DNA of 64,000 nt. Origin: Monosporascus cannonballus (lineage: Eukaryota; Ascomycota; Sordariomycetes; Xylariales). Every line of letters starts with the position of its first letter. Position 1 is the first letter of the stretch. Positions 9,285 to 22,700 of this stretch are shown here, piece by piece. The notes beneath the pieces are model-generated. The model was not told the DNA's origin. It made no database searches and was given only the letters and a program-made list of their open reading frames with translations. The stretch is from positions 62,001 to 126,000 of the forward strand of contig QJNS01000027.1 in NCBI GenBank assembly GCA_004154925.1, written 5' to 3'. The translations under genes were made by a program, and so were the position numbers.

Positions 9285-12200
9285 TTAGGCATCCGAACTC
9301 TCGTCCAGCTCTAGCGGCAAAGGTTGCGAAGCATCCTCCGAGCACTGAGCCATGAGACTGCAGAACTGGTCGATGAGATGCTCAGCATCATTCGGATGCA
9401 TTTTGTGACTGGAAACGGCGAGCTGGACCCAGAGTTTGTCGCTTGCGGGATACGTGATAACATGGAAGCCGGAGGGAATGCCGAGGTCTAGAGTCTTCCA
9501 TTTCAATGTATCGGTGTCATCAACCCAACCACCGAGCTCGATGTTGCTGTCTTGGTGGGTGAGGACACTGCCGAAGTCCGTGTCGGGAGACCATGGCGTA
9601 GCCTTTGTTAGGATGCTCTTGAAGTCTATATTGGAATAAGGCATGCTACGGGTGTATTGGCTCTGGATATGGTTTAATAGGTCGAGGATAGTCCACCCTT
9701 CCTGCATGGATACGCGGAAGGGAGATATGGTTATGCAAGGGCCGGAGATACAGTCGACATCGGTCAGGGGCGCGTCCCGTCCATTGATAGTATGGCCGAA
9801 CACAATATCCTTCCTCTTTGCAGCTCTGGCCAGCACAATGGACCAAGCTGCTTTAACCAAGGACGCCATAGTGATCCCACCTGGAGGTGTAGGCAGTGGA
9901 ATCTTCCTGAAGGGTTTCACCCCGAACTCTGCATGTGTATCATTCGGAGGCGTAAGCCCGAGCATCTCGATATTCGTCATCCGTGATCCACCTAGATATT
10001 CCCTCCAGAATTTGTGCACCTCGCTGGGGTTCTGGCTTATCCGATAGCGCAAGAAGTGCGCGAAAGAGGGGGCATCGGATTGCAAATGATTTCCATTGTA
10101 TGCCGAGATGAGGTCACTTGAGATTATGGGGAATGAGCCTCCATCGTACTGCGCATGGGTCATACGGATCACGAAAATGTGATCCGAGCTTGATCGCGAA
10201 ATCAGTACCGGTTGGAAATGGAGCGAGCCGAACGGTACTGGTGAAGAAGCATCTTCCGAGCACAGCTTCTCCGAGAATTCCCATAGGTCCTCGTCACATC
10301 GAACCAGCTTCATGTAAAATGCTGGGTCGCGCAATACGACTTGAAGAATTTCACCGCGATAAGGGACGAAGACTGTGCGGAGGATGGCGTGCTTTCGAAT
10401 AAGCGCATCGCAAGCTGCTTCTAGGCGAAGCTGGTCGACTTCCGTACCCATGTGAAGGAGACTGTAGGTAACATTCTTCCCCCTGAGCAACGAAGTCTGG
10501 AGCTCGGTAGCAGGGAGAATGTCTTCGACATCGTGGGCCTTGTACGAGTGCACATCGGCCGCGAGGTACTTGTCGAAAAAGGCGTCGATGTTATTGATGC
10601 CCAGCAATAGCCCTGGGCGGTATTCCTCTACCAGAGGGGTAGATTCTAACGCGGCCATAACGCGGGCTTGCTCGGAAAGGATAGGATATTGGAAGACCTG
10701 TGCTACAGGCAAGTGTAGTCCTTGACGGCGGGCCACGCCTGAAAGTCGAATGGCGGCGATGGAGTCTCCTAGGTTCAAGAAATTGTCGTCTACGCCGACA
10801 TCATCTTCGGGGATTTTGAATGTCTGAGCCCAGAGAGACAACAGAGTCTTTTCTTGCTGTGTTTTCGGCCGCCGTTTCGCGGCCTGGCTACCAGAGAAAG
10901 CTTGAATCTCATCTTGTGACAGCTTGGCCGCCTCTTCCCTTAAAAGTCGTCGGTTGGCCTTGCCGCTGGTACTGCGAGGAATTTCGGGCAACGGGATGAA
11001 CACAGATGGAACCATATAACGGGGGACAGCACTGCTGATCTTGTGAGTCGCAGCACTGGCTTGAGCCAAGAATTCTCCATTTGGAGCGTGGAACAGCTTG
11101 TCAGTAGCACCGCCAACCGCGACGAATGCAATCAATATAGGAGAACTGCCGTTAGGCTTCACCACTTCAGCAACCACATCGCTGACATTTGGGAATGCAT
11201 TGCGCACGTGGTGTTCCACCTCGCCCAATTCAATACGCTGTCCTCGCAGTTTCACTTGGTTGTCGGCGCGTCTCAAGTAGCGAATGGTGCCATCAGTGTT
11301 ATACTGGACAATATCTCCGCTGAAATAAACCCTTGACTCTGGATGGCCCTTTCTAAATGGACGAAGCCAAGCAGGGTTCGTCAAGTATGCGGCGGCTGTT
11401 TTTTCTGTATCACCGAGGTAGCCGCGCGTAACAACAGCCCCTTCGATCACTAGCTCACCAGGAGTACCGATGGGTGCAAGACGAGAACGATCAGAAGGCA
11501 TGGTGACCCATCCGACACCTCCAGTAACATGGCCGATAGTGCCCTGCTTCCAGCCGCTGTGGGGAAGCAAACCAACTGCGCAAACCGTTGCCTCTGCAGG
11601 ACCGTACGCGTTTACCAAGTTAACTTTGGCGGCCCACGTAGTGACATTCTCCTGGGTGACTGCCTCACCCCCAAGCATAATAGTACGGAGGCTTGGGAGG
11701 TTGTCTGGTTCCAAGAGTGCTACGTACGAAGGTGTGAAGAGAGCCCAATTCACGTCATGCTTCTTGATGAAGGGGGCCACGTCGTTCATACGGTCGGCTT
11801 CACTCGGTATGCAAATACAGCCGCCGTTCACCAGAACGCCAAAAATCTCATAAATGCTTCCGTCAAAGGCGTAGGATGAAAAATGAAGGCCACGGGTATT
11901 CTGGTCAAAATGAGATATAGGTGAAAATCCGCGAATGCTGGAGGTAAGGTTGCCATGTTCCATTAGAATTCCTTTTGGTTGTCCAGTACTGCCTGATGTG
12001 AAAATGACGAAAGCGACGTCGCGGGGGCCGACCGGGGCGGCGGACAGCGCTTCAGCTCTGGGTTGTTGGCCTTCAATAGGCACCGTCACGAGCGTAGTGC
12101 CCTCGAGTGCCATAGGCTCGCGGTAGGATGGGGAGATTAGAGTAAACTTCGCCCCAGTGCGGTTTACGATATCTCGGATTCTCCCCTTGGGGTGTCCCGG

Positions 12201-13751
12201 ATCAATATTGACACAGGCTGCTCCGATTCGGTGAAGAGCTGTCATAGCAACGACAACCCACTTGGATCGGTCAAATAGTAATGGAACTAGCGACTTTGGT
12301 TGTACGCCGAGGGACTGTAACTGCTGGGCTAAAATAGCGGAGGCGGAATCTAAATCTCGGAAGGTCATCTCTCCGTCCCATGCGGAGATTGCGGGAGCAT
12401 CTGGGCGCTGAACAGCATGACGCAGAACTAATTCATGGAGACATGAATCGTCGGACGGCGGAACCGTCGAATTCCACGCTGCGAGCTGTTGTCTATCTTC
12501 AGGAGTTAAAAGATCAAGGTGGCGCAGATGAATAGAGATCGACTCGGACTTGCTCTGTGATAGCTCGATCTGTCGCAGGATGTGTCCAAACTGTCGAACC
12601 ATTCTAGTTGCCTCCAGTGGTTCGACAATGTTCTTGTCATAATTGACGGACACAATAATATCGCTATTACCTTTTGAAGGAAGATGACATACAAGCACGA
12701 AAGCGTAGTTGGCAAAGGCCCCGTAATCTTCGTGCTTGGTTCGCGCATCCCTAAGGAGCTGATTGTCAGCGATGCTTGTCGGGACCTGAATGGCCATATG
12801 GCACTGGAAATTGCAGGCTGTTTCTGCGTCTAGACTCAGTTGGCGTATATTCTGCACGCCGAAATGCTGGAATGGCATCCTAGCGACTGTTTCCTCTTGG
12901 ACGGATGCTAGAGCCTCCCGAACTGTAAGGCCCTGACGGACCCGGGCACGCATGGGGAAAGTTGCGAAGGTCGGCCCAGTGATATCTTCTATACCATCCA
13001 CTGGGGCACTGCGCCCGTTCACCGTCAATCCGTAGAGGACATCTTCGGAGTCCGTGTAGCAGGACATCACGATAGCCCAGGCAAGTTGGATTGCGGTTGA
13101 TGTGGTATAATCGGCGGACAGGTGCTCAATCGCGGATATGGTGTGTGTAAGAGACGAGCTTGGATCTGGGATATATCGGGCCGACGGTAGAGCTGGGAAA
13201 ATAGCGGCGTCGAGTCCCTCAAACTCGGACTTCCAGAAGGTATCAGCTCCTTCAGTAGTAAGTACGTATTCCACAAAACGATTGAATGGTTGCGGGGACA
13301 GAGATTGTCCGTTGTAAGCAGACTGAACTTGGCTCCATAGCCGTGGTAATGAACCTCCATCGTATAGTGCGTGGTGGAGAGTAAGGAAGAACTTCAAACC
13401 CTTCTGAGTCTCCTCCCTGTGCTGGGTCAATCCAAAATGTACTAGGTGATCTCCCAAACCCATTCTTAGTGCCCGGATGTGTGCTTCGTATGCTTGTTCA
13501 TCATCAAAGGTTTGCCAGGAAACTGGGTCGCGCACCACGACCTGGAGAAAACCGAACAAGTCTGATTGGATGATACGGGTTCGCAGAATGGCATTGGCAG
13601 CTGCTGTCGTATTCCACGCGGCGACAAATCTGTCCATGTCAAGCTCTTCGACCAGTTCGTACTCGAATGTCGCGATGTAGTGACCTGGCCGCTTGGCGGC
13701 CAAGGCAATGAGGCCTTCCTGCAACGGTGTCGTAGGGTATACATCTTCAAT
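9285..13751 (-). other. NRPS module 7: C6-A7-T7 and terminal condensation domain CT
   Basis: C6 has LHHALYDG, and A7 specificity residues read D-G-Y-F-M-G-A-V-C. T7 reads NFLNLGDSIAAI: it lacks one glycine of the usual LGGDSI, but the serine (codon 10761-10763) is kept. The last 420 or so residues form a further condensation-like domain with THAQYDGGS in place of HHxxxDG. Family knowledge: terminal CT domains in fungal NRPSs commonly release the chain by macrocyclisation. No thioesterase or reductase follows, and the protein stops at 9285. Confidence 0.87.
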
Positions 13752-16700
13752 GGAGCCGGTTGGTATACCACATTGCGCTGCTGCAAGTTTGACGAGATCT
13801 CCTTTGCCGGCTTGATCGCTCATAAGAGCAAATGGAGGTATCGTGGACTGGGCGAAGTGGGTTGTTCGAACAGACGCGGCGGCTAGGCTAGCGAGTTTCG
13901 GGTGGTTGAAAACATCAGCCATCTTGATACTGTAACCTGCTTCACGAGCCCTAGGAATCAGGGTCATCGCTGAGATGCTGTCGCCTCCTAAGCGGAACCA
14001 GTTGTCCTCCCTGCCGATTTTGTCAACATGTAGGCCGAATATCTCAGCGAATAGGCGCTGGAAGCTTCGTTCGGCTTCGTTAACGGGTGGGCTCTTTAGT
14101 TCACTCATAGACACGGAAATGCCAATTTGCTCGCGTGTCAGGCTGGCTGCTGCCAGTCTTACTGCTAGCCTATCGGTTTTGCCAGTCTTTGTAAGCGGAA
14201 GGCGAGCGAGAGGGCAAAATATGGTCGGGACCATGAAGACAGGGAGCAAGCCATCTAACTGCAACTTTGTCGCCATTACAGCATCCATAAAAGCGTCGTC
14301 GGGGATTGTAAAGATGTTAGAGTCGTCTTGGTGTGATTCAGTTTTGGTTTTGAGATCGATGAAAGCCATGAGCGCGGGCTGTCTGTCATCCTCGGAGAAT
14401 CTGATTACCTCTGCAACAACATTTTTCGCGTTGGGGAATCTCTGTTGCAAATGGTATTCCACCTCCCCAAGCTCAACTCGCTGCCCACGGAGTTTCACCT
14501 GATCGTCTCGACGGCCCATATATCGCATGGACCCATCATCCAGATATTGAACGAGATCGCCTGTTCGGTAAAGCCTACCCGTAGCACCTGGCCGGAGGTT
14601 TTTTAACCACGCTGGGTATTCCAGGAACGAGGCAGCAGTCTTAGCTGGCTCGCCGATATATTCGCGACCGACAATAGGGCCTTCAACAAGCAATTCACCC
14701 ACTGTCCCCACAGGAACCAGCTTCTCATAGTCGTCAGGGTCGGCAATCCAACACACAGCGCTGGTTGGGAGCCCAACATTGTTGGGATCCTTCTCATTCT
14801 CCACATGGCGGTTAAGAGTAGTTAGGATGGCACATTCAGCTGGGCCGTAGAGGTTCAGCAAGTGAACAGCAGGCTTCCACTTTGTGATCTCGCCTGGAGC
14901 GATGGCTTCTCCGCAAAGAACAAGTGTCTTGATGTTGGGCACAGTCTCGGGGTCGATAATCCGGGTAACAGATGGCGTCAAGCAAGCCCAGTTAGCTTGT
15001 AAGTCGTTGACAGCAGCGATCAAATCGGACTGCCGCTGTTCGTCAGAGGGGACACCTGCGTTACATCAAGTCAGTAATAAATTCTAAAACAGTTATTTGA
15101 ATACCGCGCATGACCGTATGGGGCCGGAAATAACACGATAGTTATTTCGACCCCTGGACCACACTGTAAATCGTAAAAGAAATAGGGGGGGTTGACATAC
15201 AAACGCAACCTCCAGCCAGGAGAGTCAGAAGCATATCAGCGATGCTGATGTCGAACGCGTATGAAGCGAACTGTAGAACCCTCGAGGTGTTATCTAAGAA
15301 TAGACCAATGCGATTTGCTTCCGCGCTGGTGCACCATGAAGCATGGGTGTGAACACAACCTTTGGGTCGACCGGTTGACCCAGACGTAAACACGCAATAT
15401 ATTGGGCTGCTTGATGTTGTTGCGGGTGAGGCCAACGGCAACTCTGGGTCTGTTTCCCAACCATACCGGTTGTCGCTAATTATAACGACACGAATGCCGA
15501 ACTGAGTGGCAATAGAGGCGTTAGTTTCCGAGGTTATGACAACTGAAGCCTTGACATCCTGGCAAATACCCCTTAGGCGCTGAACAGGATGAGAAGGATC
15601 CATCAAAACGAAGGCACCGCTAGCTTTCAGAACGGCAAGAATAGCAACAGTCGTCCATTTTGATTTTTCGAAATAGACTGGAACAAAGACTCCAGGGCCA
15701 ACGCTACAGTTTTGGGCCAGGTGTGTTGCCAGCTCGTCCGCCTTGGAATCAAGTTCGCCATACGTGAGCTGGCCGTCCCAAGCATGTATAGCAGGCGCGT
15801 TTGGCCTCTTCGAATTGCGTTCCTTGATGAGTTCGTGGGCGCAGCAGTCGATGCGGGGAGGGACATGTTCGTTCCATTCTAAGACTCGGTCTCTGCTTCT
15901 AGAGCCAAACAAATCAAGGTCGCCCACAGGTTGGGAAATTTTGGACGTGATTTCAGAGACAGCCTGTGTCAAGGTATCCAAAGCAATAGTGGCCTGGGAC
16001 TCGGTGATTGAAGTTGTCCAATAGTGTAGGGCTATTTCGATAGTGTCGTCTACGATCCACACGTTAAGCGTGATGTCGTACTGGTCATTTGTTAGCGTGC
16101 ACGTAAGGTAAATAGTAATGGTTTGGTTCATACCTCGGTTGGATCTTCTCCCTTTATGGGCTCGATTTGGATGGACGCAGCCCCTGCCGTACCCACGGTC
16201 ATTCCACTTCTCTGAAAAGAAACGATCGTATTGAAAAGTGGGAGGTCCGGAAGGTTCAGCGAGCGCTTGGTCTCTGCCAGGGAGAGGTGTTGGTGTTCAG
16301 TACTCTGCAAGTAGTCGCGTTGTGTACGTTGAAGCAATTGCGCCAATGGGATGTCGTCAGGGAACTGGGTTCTGCAAACCAGCATGTTGATAAACGGACC
16401 GAGAGCGTCCTCGATTCCAGCAAGTGGGATTTCACGGCCCGTGGTAAGGTACCCAAAGCAGACGTCATTCGATCCGGTGTAGGCCCGAAGAACCAGGCCC
16501 CAAGCTAGTTGGAAGATATTGGAGATCGTCAACTCGTGCGTTTCACACAGCTTACGTAACTTGACGCCATTGTGTAGTTGCGCATAAGCTGCCCGAAACT
16601 GTCGAGGTGTATTTTCAACATGTGACGTTGGGAACAGACAGGCGTCGCTCCCAGCTAGATACTGTTGCCAGTAGTCCTTGGATACTTCCACTGGGAGGGA

Positions 16701-19700
16701 CTGGATGTACTTGATGTAATCACTGTACAATAGCCCAGGGCTGGTCGGAAGAGAATTGTCATAGGCCCGGTGCATGTCTCGGACCAGAATTTGCAGAGAG
16801 GTGCCATCGACTAAAGCGTGGTTTATCTCGAGAAGACAGAACAGTTCTCCAGCAGCCGATTCGCACAGTGTAAGATGATAGGGTGGCGAACCCTTCGTCG
16901 GCACGCTCGAGACTTGGCTCTCAAGCGTTTGTACAGGGTTTGTAACCGGGGACAGGACTGTGATTAGATTATCTGGGACATCACGTAAAACGACTTGATC
17001 CATATAGCTACCCTGGGATTGACTTGCCACGAAGCATGTTCGTAGCATAGGATGCTTTTGGGCCACCAGTCGCCAAGCCTGGGCAAACCTTGCCGCAGTT
17101 ATGTCACATCGACCCGAAGTGACCTTCCATAGAAACCGATTCTCATAAAGAAATTTCGCCTTCGACTGACTGAGAAGCATGCCATTCTGGATTGGCGAGC
17201 AGGGGTACCCGTCCTCTATGTCGGAAACAGACAGTCCACTCTCGGGGAGAGTCTCGCTGACGAACCGGTCCAGCATTGGGTAAGTGAAGGGCATGAGCGG
17301 AAAGTCAACAAGACTGTAGGATCGCGCAAGCGATGGTAAGGTTCTAGCAAGGTCACAGAGAGATTGCTCATAGTTGGAAATCCACTGGTCCACAGGGCGA
17401 GTCTCGGCGGCGTGTCTATTGTAGAAAAAGCTCAAGCGTAGCTGATTGCAAATGGGTGTTGCAATGACATCGAATATGGCAAAGCGTGGGGATCCGTCTG
17501 CGACATCTAAAATGCCATGTTCGAAGTCGTTGACTGTTGAGAATAGGGCATCGGATCGCTCAAGCTGCTGGTACCGGCCCGTGAAGTTAAAGATGACCTC
17601 GAGCGGCCCGTCGCACTGAAAAGCCGTACGGCCCTTAGGGTTCAAGTAGCGGGAAGAGAAGTACGCGAATCCGTTGTCGCGCAGGCTGCGGCGGCGATCC
17701 TTAGTTTGGCGCAAGGTATCCAACACATTATGCGAGTCAACATATGTGCCAGAAATTGTAGTGAACCAGCCTACTGTATTAACAATATTGTTGCTCGGGT
17801 CCCATACTTCTCGGCCATGACCCTCCGAGAAAATAGCCGGTGGCTGCGGGCGATCTTTGAAGGTGAGCATAAATGAATGGAGTAGGGCAGCCTGGAATAG
17901 TTCAACTGGCTGAGTCTCGTACGCGGAGTTAGCGAGCCCAAGCAGTGATCGCGTTGTCTCTTCACTGAGGATGAACTCTTTCTCAACTGCATCTTGAACG
18001 AGGTTGCTTCGGCCGGCGAGACCCCAGTACTCCAGGTTAGGTGAAGGGATACTACCAGTAAATGAGCTCTCAGGATCAAGGTGCTTAGCAGCGTGCTCCG
18101 CCTGGAGGCGGCACCATGCTTGGAAGGGTAGGGAAGGTTGAGAGGTGATAGACCCTACGGTCAAAAGCTCTTCCATATCTCTGATAATGATTCGCCATGA
18201 TACAAGATCCACTACCAAGTGATGAGCAACCATGAATAGGAATTGGCCACCAGAAGTGGTACTCAGCAGCTCAACAGCAAATACAGGGCCATTCTCCGGG
18301 CTCATCGATTTCTGGCTGGCCTTGATAATATTCTTTGACCCGATCAAAGACGATATTTGGTGCTCCTTGTATCTGAAGCTCTTGTCAACGGCACTTGAGA
18401 TAAATTGGTGCCATGAATCGGCCGCTGAGTCGCCGTTCCTTGACTTCTTGAATCGTGCTCTGAGCATATGATGACGAGATACGAGCTCTCGAACGGCTGT
18501 ATACAAGGTCGCTGGATCTATCGGCCTATTCACTCGGAGGAAGAAGCTTTGATTGAAGTGACTAACACCATCTGGAGCTGAGTCGAAGAACATTTGTTGT
18601 ATTGGTGACAGTGTGAATGGGGTTTCAGTCTCGACCTCAGTAACGGGAATGAGTGCTGGCGCTGTAGCCACGTGCTCGCTGATCAAGGCAATTGTCTTGT
18701 ACCGGAAAATATCAGATATTTTCACATGTAGCTCCTGGCTGACACAGTGTGCCACTACTTGAATTGCCGATATCGAGTCGCCACCAAGCCGCATAAAGCT
18801 GTCGTCCATGCCAATGTGCTCTGGACCGAGGTTTAAGACTTTGGACCAGGCCGCTTGGAGTTTTTGTTGTGTATCGTTGGACGGTTGGGTCTTCGTTGCG
18901 GCAGGTGCTCTATATGAGAGAATGTCATCCTGCGACAGCCTGGCAACCCTTTGTCGCAGTAGATGGCGGTCAACTTTGCCACTCACGGTGACTGGCATTC
19001 GCTGCAGGGGCAGATAAAGTGTTGGGACCATGTAGTTTGGCAGCCGTTCGCTCAAGGTATTCTCAGCTTCATGTGCTTCCAAACGGAACTTAGCAGAAGG
19101 TGGAGCCAGTATGTCCGTGGATTCCGTGGGCTCGTCTGCCTTAGTGTATATCAAGGCGACTAGGAGTGGTCCGCAAGATTCGTCTTCTGGCACCACGAGT
19201 TCAACCACGGCGTCGGTGGAACGAGGATAGCACCGTCGTATGTGATGTTCAACCTCGCCCAATTCAAGGCGTTGTCCCCTGACCTTCACCTGGGTGTCCT
19301 TTCTGGAGATGTAGTGAAGTGTACCGTCTGCGTTGTATTTGACGAGATCGCCTGTCTTGTAAGTTGGGAACGGCTGTTCGTTGAATGCATTTAACCAGGA
19401 AGGTGGCTCTATAAATACGGCAGCGGTTTTCGCGGGTTCACCGATATAGCCTCGTGAGACTAGCGGACCTTCTAGCAGAAGTTCACCAATGGCACCGACT
19501 GGTAGTAATCGCTCGTGGTTAGTCGGGTCTACAATCCAGGGTCTGCAGCCAAACGTCCTTCCAAGGTTTCTTCCGATCATCCCCTCCGTGATTCGCTTGG
19601 TCGCAGTACAACAGACAGCGCACTCGGTTGGGCCGTACACGATGTACAAATCGACCTTGTCTCGCCAAATGTTCAGTTCTTTTTCTGAAACTAATTCTCC

Positions 19701-22700
19701 ACCGAGCACCATGAGTTTTATTGATGGGAAGCTGTCAGGATCCAAAATCCGGGCCATGGAAGGTGTCATGAATGTCCAATTGGCTTGCAAACGAGAGACG
19801 GCCTGGGAAAGAGATTGCATTCGCTCTTCATCAGATGGCACACAGATGCAACCGCCTTTGAGAAGAGTTGTGAGATGCTCGGTAATACACATGTCAAAAG
19901 CATATGAGGTCAATTGCAGGATACGAGAATCTTGGTTGATCCGCATGGCCACACTATGCTCCCTAGCGCCTGTGGCGAAGGCGGAATGAGAAATTTGCAC
20001 CCCCTTTGGCGTGCCAGTGGAGCCTGAGGTAAAGATCGCGTAGAGAATATTGTCTGGCGATATGCTCTGTAGTTCGCCAGATTCAACGCTCGCCCACGCT
20101 CGATGTCGGTCACCCACCGTTACTATATGCTGTGCAAAGGCACGGGCCATGGCGGTTTGCTCCTCAGATGCGATGACTATAGAAGCCCCTGTAGTTCGGT
20201 AAATATCCTGCAAACGCTGTAAAGGCTGCGATGCATCTAGCAGAACAAACGCCGACCCTGTTTTCATGACTGCGAGCATGGCAACAGTGGTCCATCGAGA
20301 TTTCTCGAAGAGGACGGGTATAAATGTGTCGGGGCCCCCGGTGTACTGCGCAAGATGTGAAGCGAGTTCGGAGCTTAGCTCATCGACCTCTTTATATGTG
20401 AATTTTCCGTCCCAAGCATCAACGGCCGGGGCATCGGGTTGGGCTAGGCATCGTTGGCGTATGCAGTCGTGGAGAAGAGTTAACTCAGGAGTTGGTAAAG
20501 TGCCACTCCAGTTATGCAATACCTTGCGGCTACGCTCACCAACCACCTCGATCGCGCCGATAGTTGTCTCAGGCTTGGCAACTATTTCGTGGATTGTTTG
20601 GGAAAGGGCATCGGCAATGCCATGGGCAATATTGTTGGGCATGAAAGATTGCCAATACACAAGTGTTATAGCTGTGCGCTCGGGGCCGACTATAACATGA
20701 ACTGTGATGTCGTACTACGTTGGATGTTAGCGCGCTGAATAGGCATTTTTGGGGAATACTCGGCTTGATATTTACCTCCGAAGGGTCTCTACCACCAATA
20801 ACTTCGATTTGCAAAGATGACTGGTCTCCCGTGTCAACAACCTTGATGTTCTGGAGTGACATGGCCGTATTGAAGAGTGATCCGCCGCTGGGTAGTTCCG
20901 CAGCGTGGATGATATTGGCAAGTGGGTAATGTTGGTGTTTTAGGCTGTCAACGAATGAGTTTTGGTTGTCTTGGAGCATTTTCATCACAGGCTTCGACTC
21001 AGAAATGTCCATCCTACAAACAAGCATGTTGATGAACGGCCCCATGGCCTCTTGGGCATGTGGGATCGGTACGTCGCGGCCTGCCGACAGGTACCCAAAA
21101 CAAACATTCTCAGAATTGACGTATGGCTTCAACACAATGCCCCACGCTACTTGGCAGATATTGGATATTGTCAAGTTGTACACTTCGCAGAATCGCCGTA
21201 GCATCGAACTATCGCCAACATCAATCTCGAGGGACTGCAGAGTTTTCTCGGTGGGTTGCTTTTCATTTGCACTGCCTGCTGGGAAATGGCAAGGAGTTAC
21301 GCCGTGGAGGTAATTCGTCCAGTACTCCCCATGCGATGCTGCCGATTGTTTGCCAAGATAGGAGATGTAGTCTGAATAAGATGGCCCTGCAGACAGCGGG
21401 AGGGTGCCGCAATACCCGCATTGGAGCTCATGCAATATATTTTGCTTAGTTATCCCGTCATATAATGCGTGACTTATATCAAGGCCACACAAAACATCTC
21501 CGGCTAGGGTTTGGCCGACTGAGAACCGATAAGGGAGTTTTCCGTTGCCAACGGCAAATTCTGTTTGTTCAGAAAGCGTCGAAAGCAGGTTCTTCTCTTC
21601 ATCTGGTGCCATGACGATAACGTCGGCTGTGATGTTCTTGAGAACAACCTGATCTACAAAGCCATCTTGGGAAATACTGTCGACAAACACGGTTCGGAAG
21701 ATCGGATGACGTGCTACTATTCTTCGCCATGCAGCAATGACTCGGTCAATATGGACAGAGGATACCTTGCTCGACTTCATCTTCCATATTATGTGAGTTT
21801 GGTAATGGTGGGCCTCTTTGGCTTGACTTAGCAGTATTCCTCGTTGGATTGGAGAGGACGGATAGGCGTCTTCGACATTGGTAGGTTGTATACCGTGTTG
21901 CGCCAAGGAATCTGTCGCAAACTTCGGTAATGTGTTGTAGGTCAGGGAGAGCAGTGGAAAATCCGCCAATGTAAAGGTTAGCGGTTGCGACGGTAGTATC
22001 CTTGCCATCTCTATCAGAGACTGCTCGCAATTGGTAATCCATTCCATAATAGGGCGATATCCAGCCGCGTGCTTGTTGAAGTGGAAACCGAACTGAAGGC
22101 AATTGCCCTTCAACTCTACCACAACGTCGATGACGGAGAAACGGGATAGTTCCTGGGAAGCGTCGGATACGGAAGTCGAAGGCCTAGTAGTCATCTGGAA
22201 CAGGGAGTCGGAGCGTTCAAGCTGTTGGTAAGCCCCGACGAAGTTGAATGTAACTTCTTTAAGATCTCTGGACTTGAATGAGTCCTGAGCCTTGGGGTGT
22301 AGAGAAGAAGCGAAATGTGCCCAGCCGTTACTAGGTACAGTTCGGAGCTTGTCTTTCGTGCGAGTAATGACATCAATGATGTTGCATTTCTCCATTGAAA
22401 TAGACAACGGCCACATTGTTGTAAACCAACCAACACTTCCAGACAAATCGATTCGTGAATCCCACGGTTCTCGACCGTGTCCTTCATTCCACAAGGATGG
22501 AGGCAAGCGATCTTGGAAGGTTTGAGCGAAGGAGTAAATCACTGCCGCTTGGAACAATTCCACAGGCTTCGACTGCAAAGCATTGTTTGCAACTTCCATC
22601 AGTGTCGTGGTAGTCTGCTCACTTAGAGTAAAGCCAGCATGTAGACTATCCTTAACCAAGTTAGATTTCCCGTCCATGGCCCAGTAGTCGTTGGGGGGCT

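Noticed and set aside
9022..9345. 107-codon frame on the - strand downstream of the NRPS
   Set aside because: It translates the polypyrimidine tract and overlaps the NRPS 3' end; composition alone explains it.
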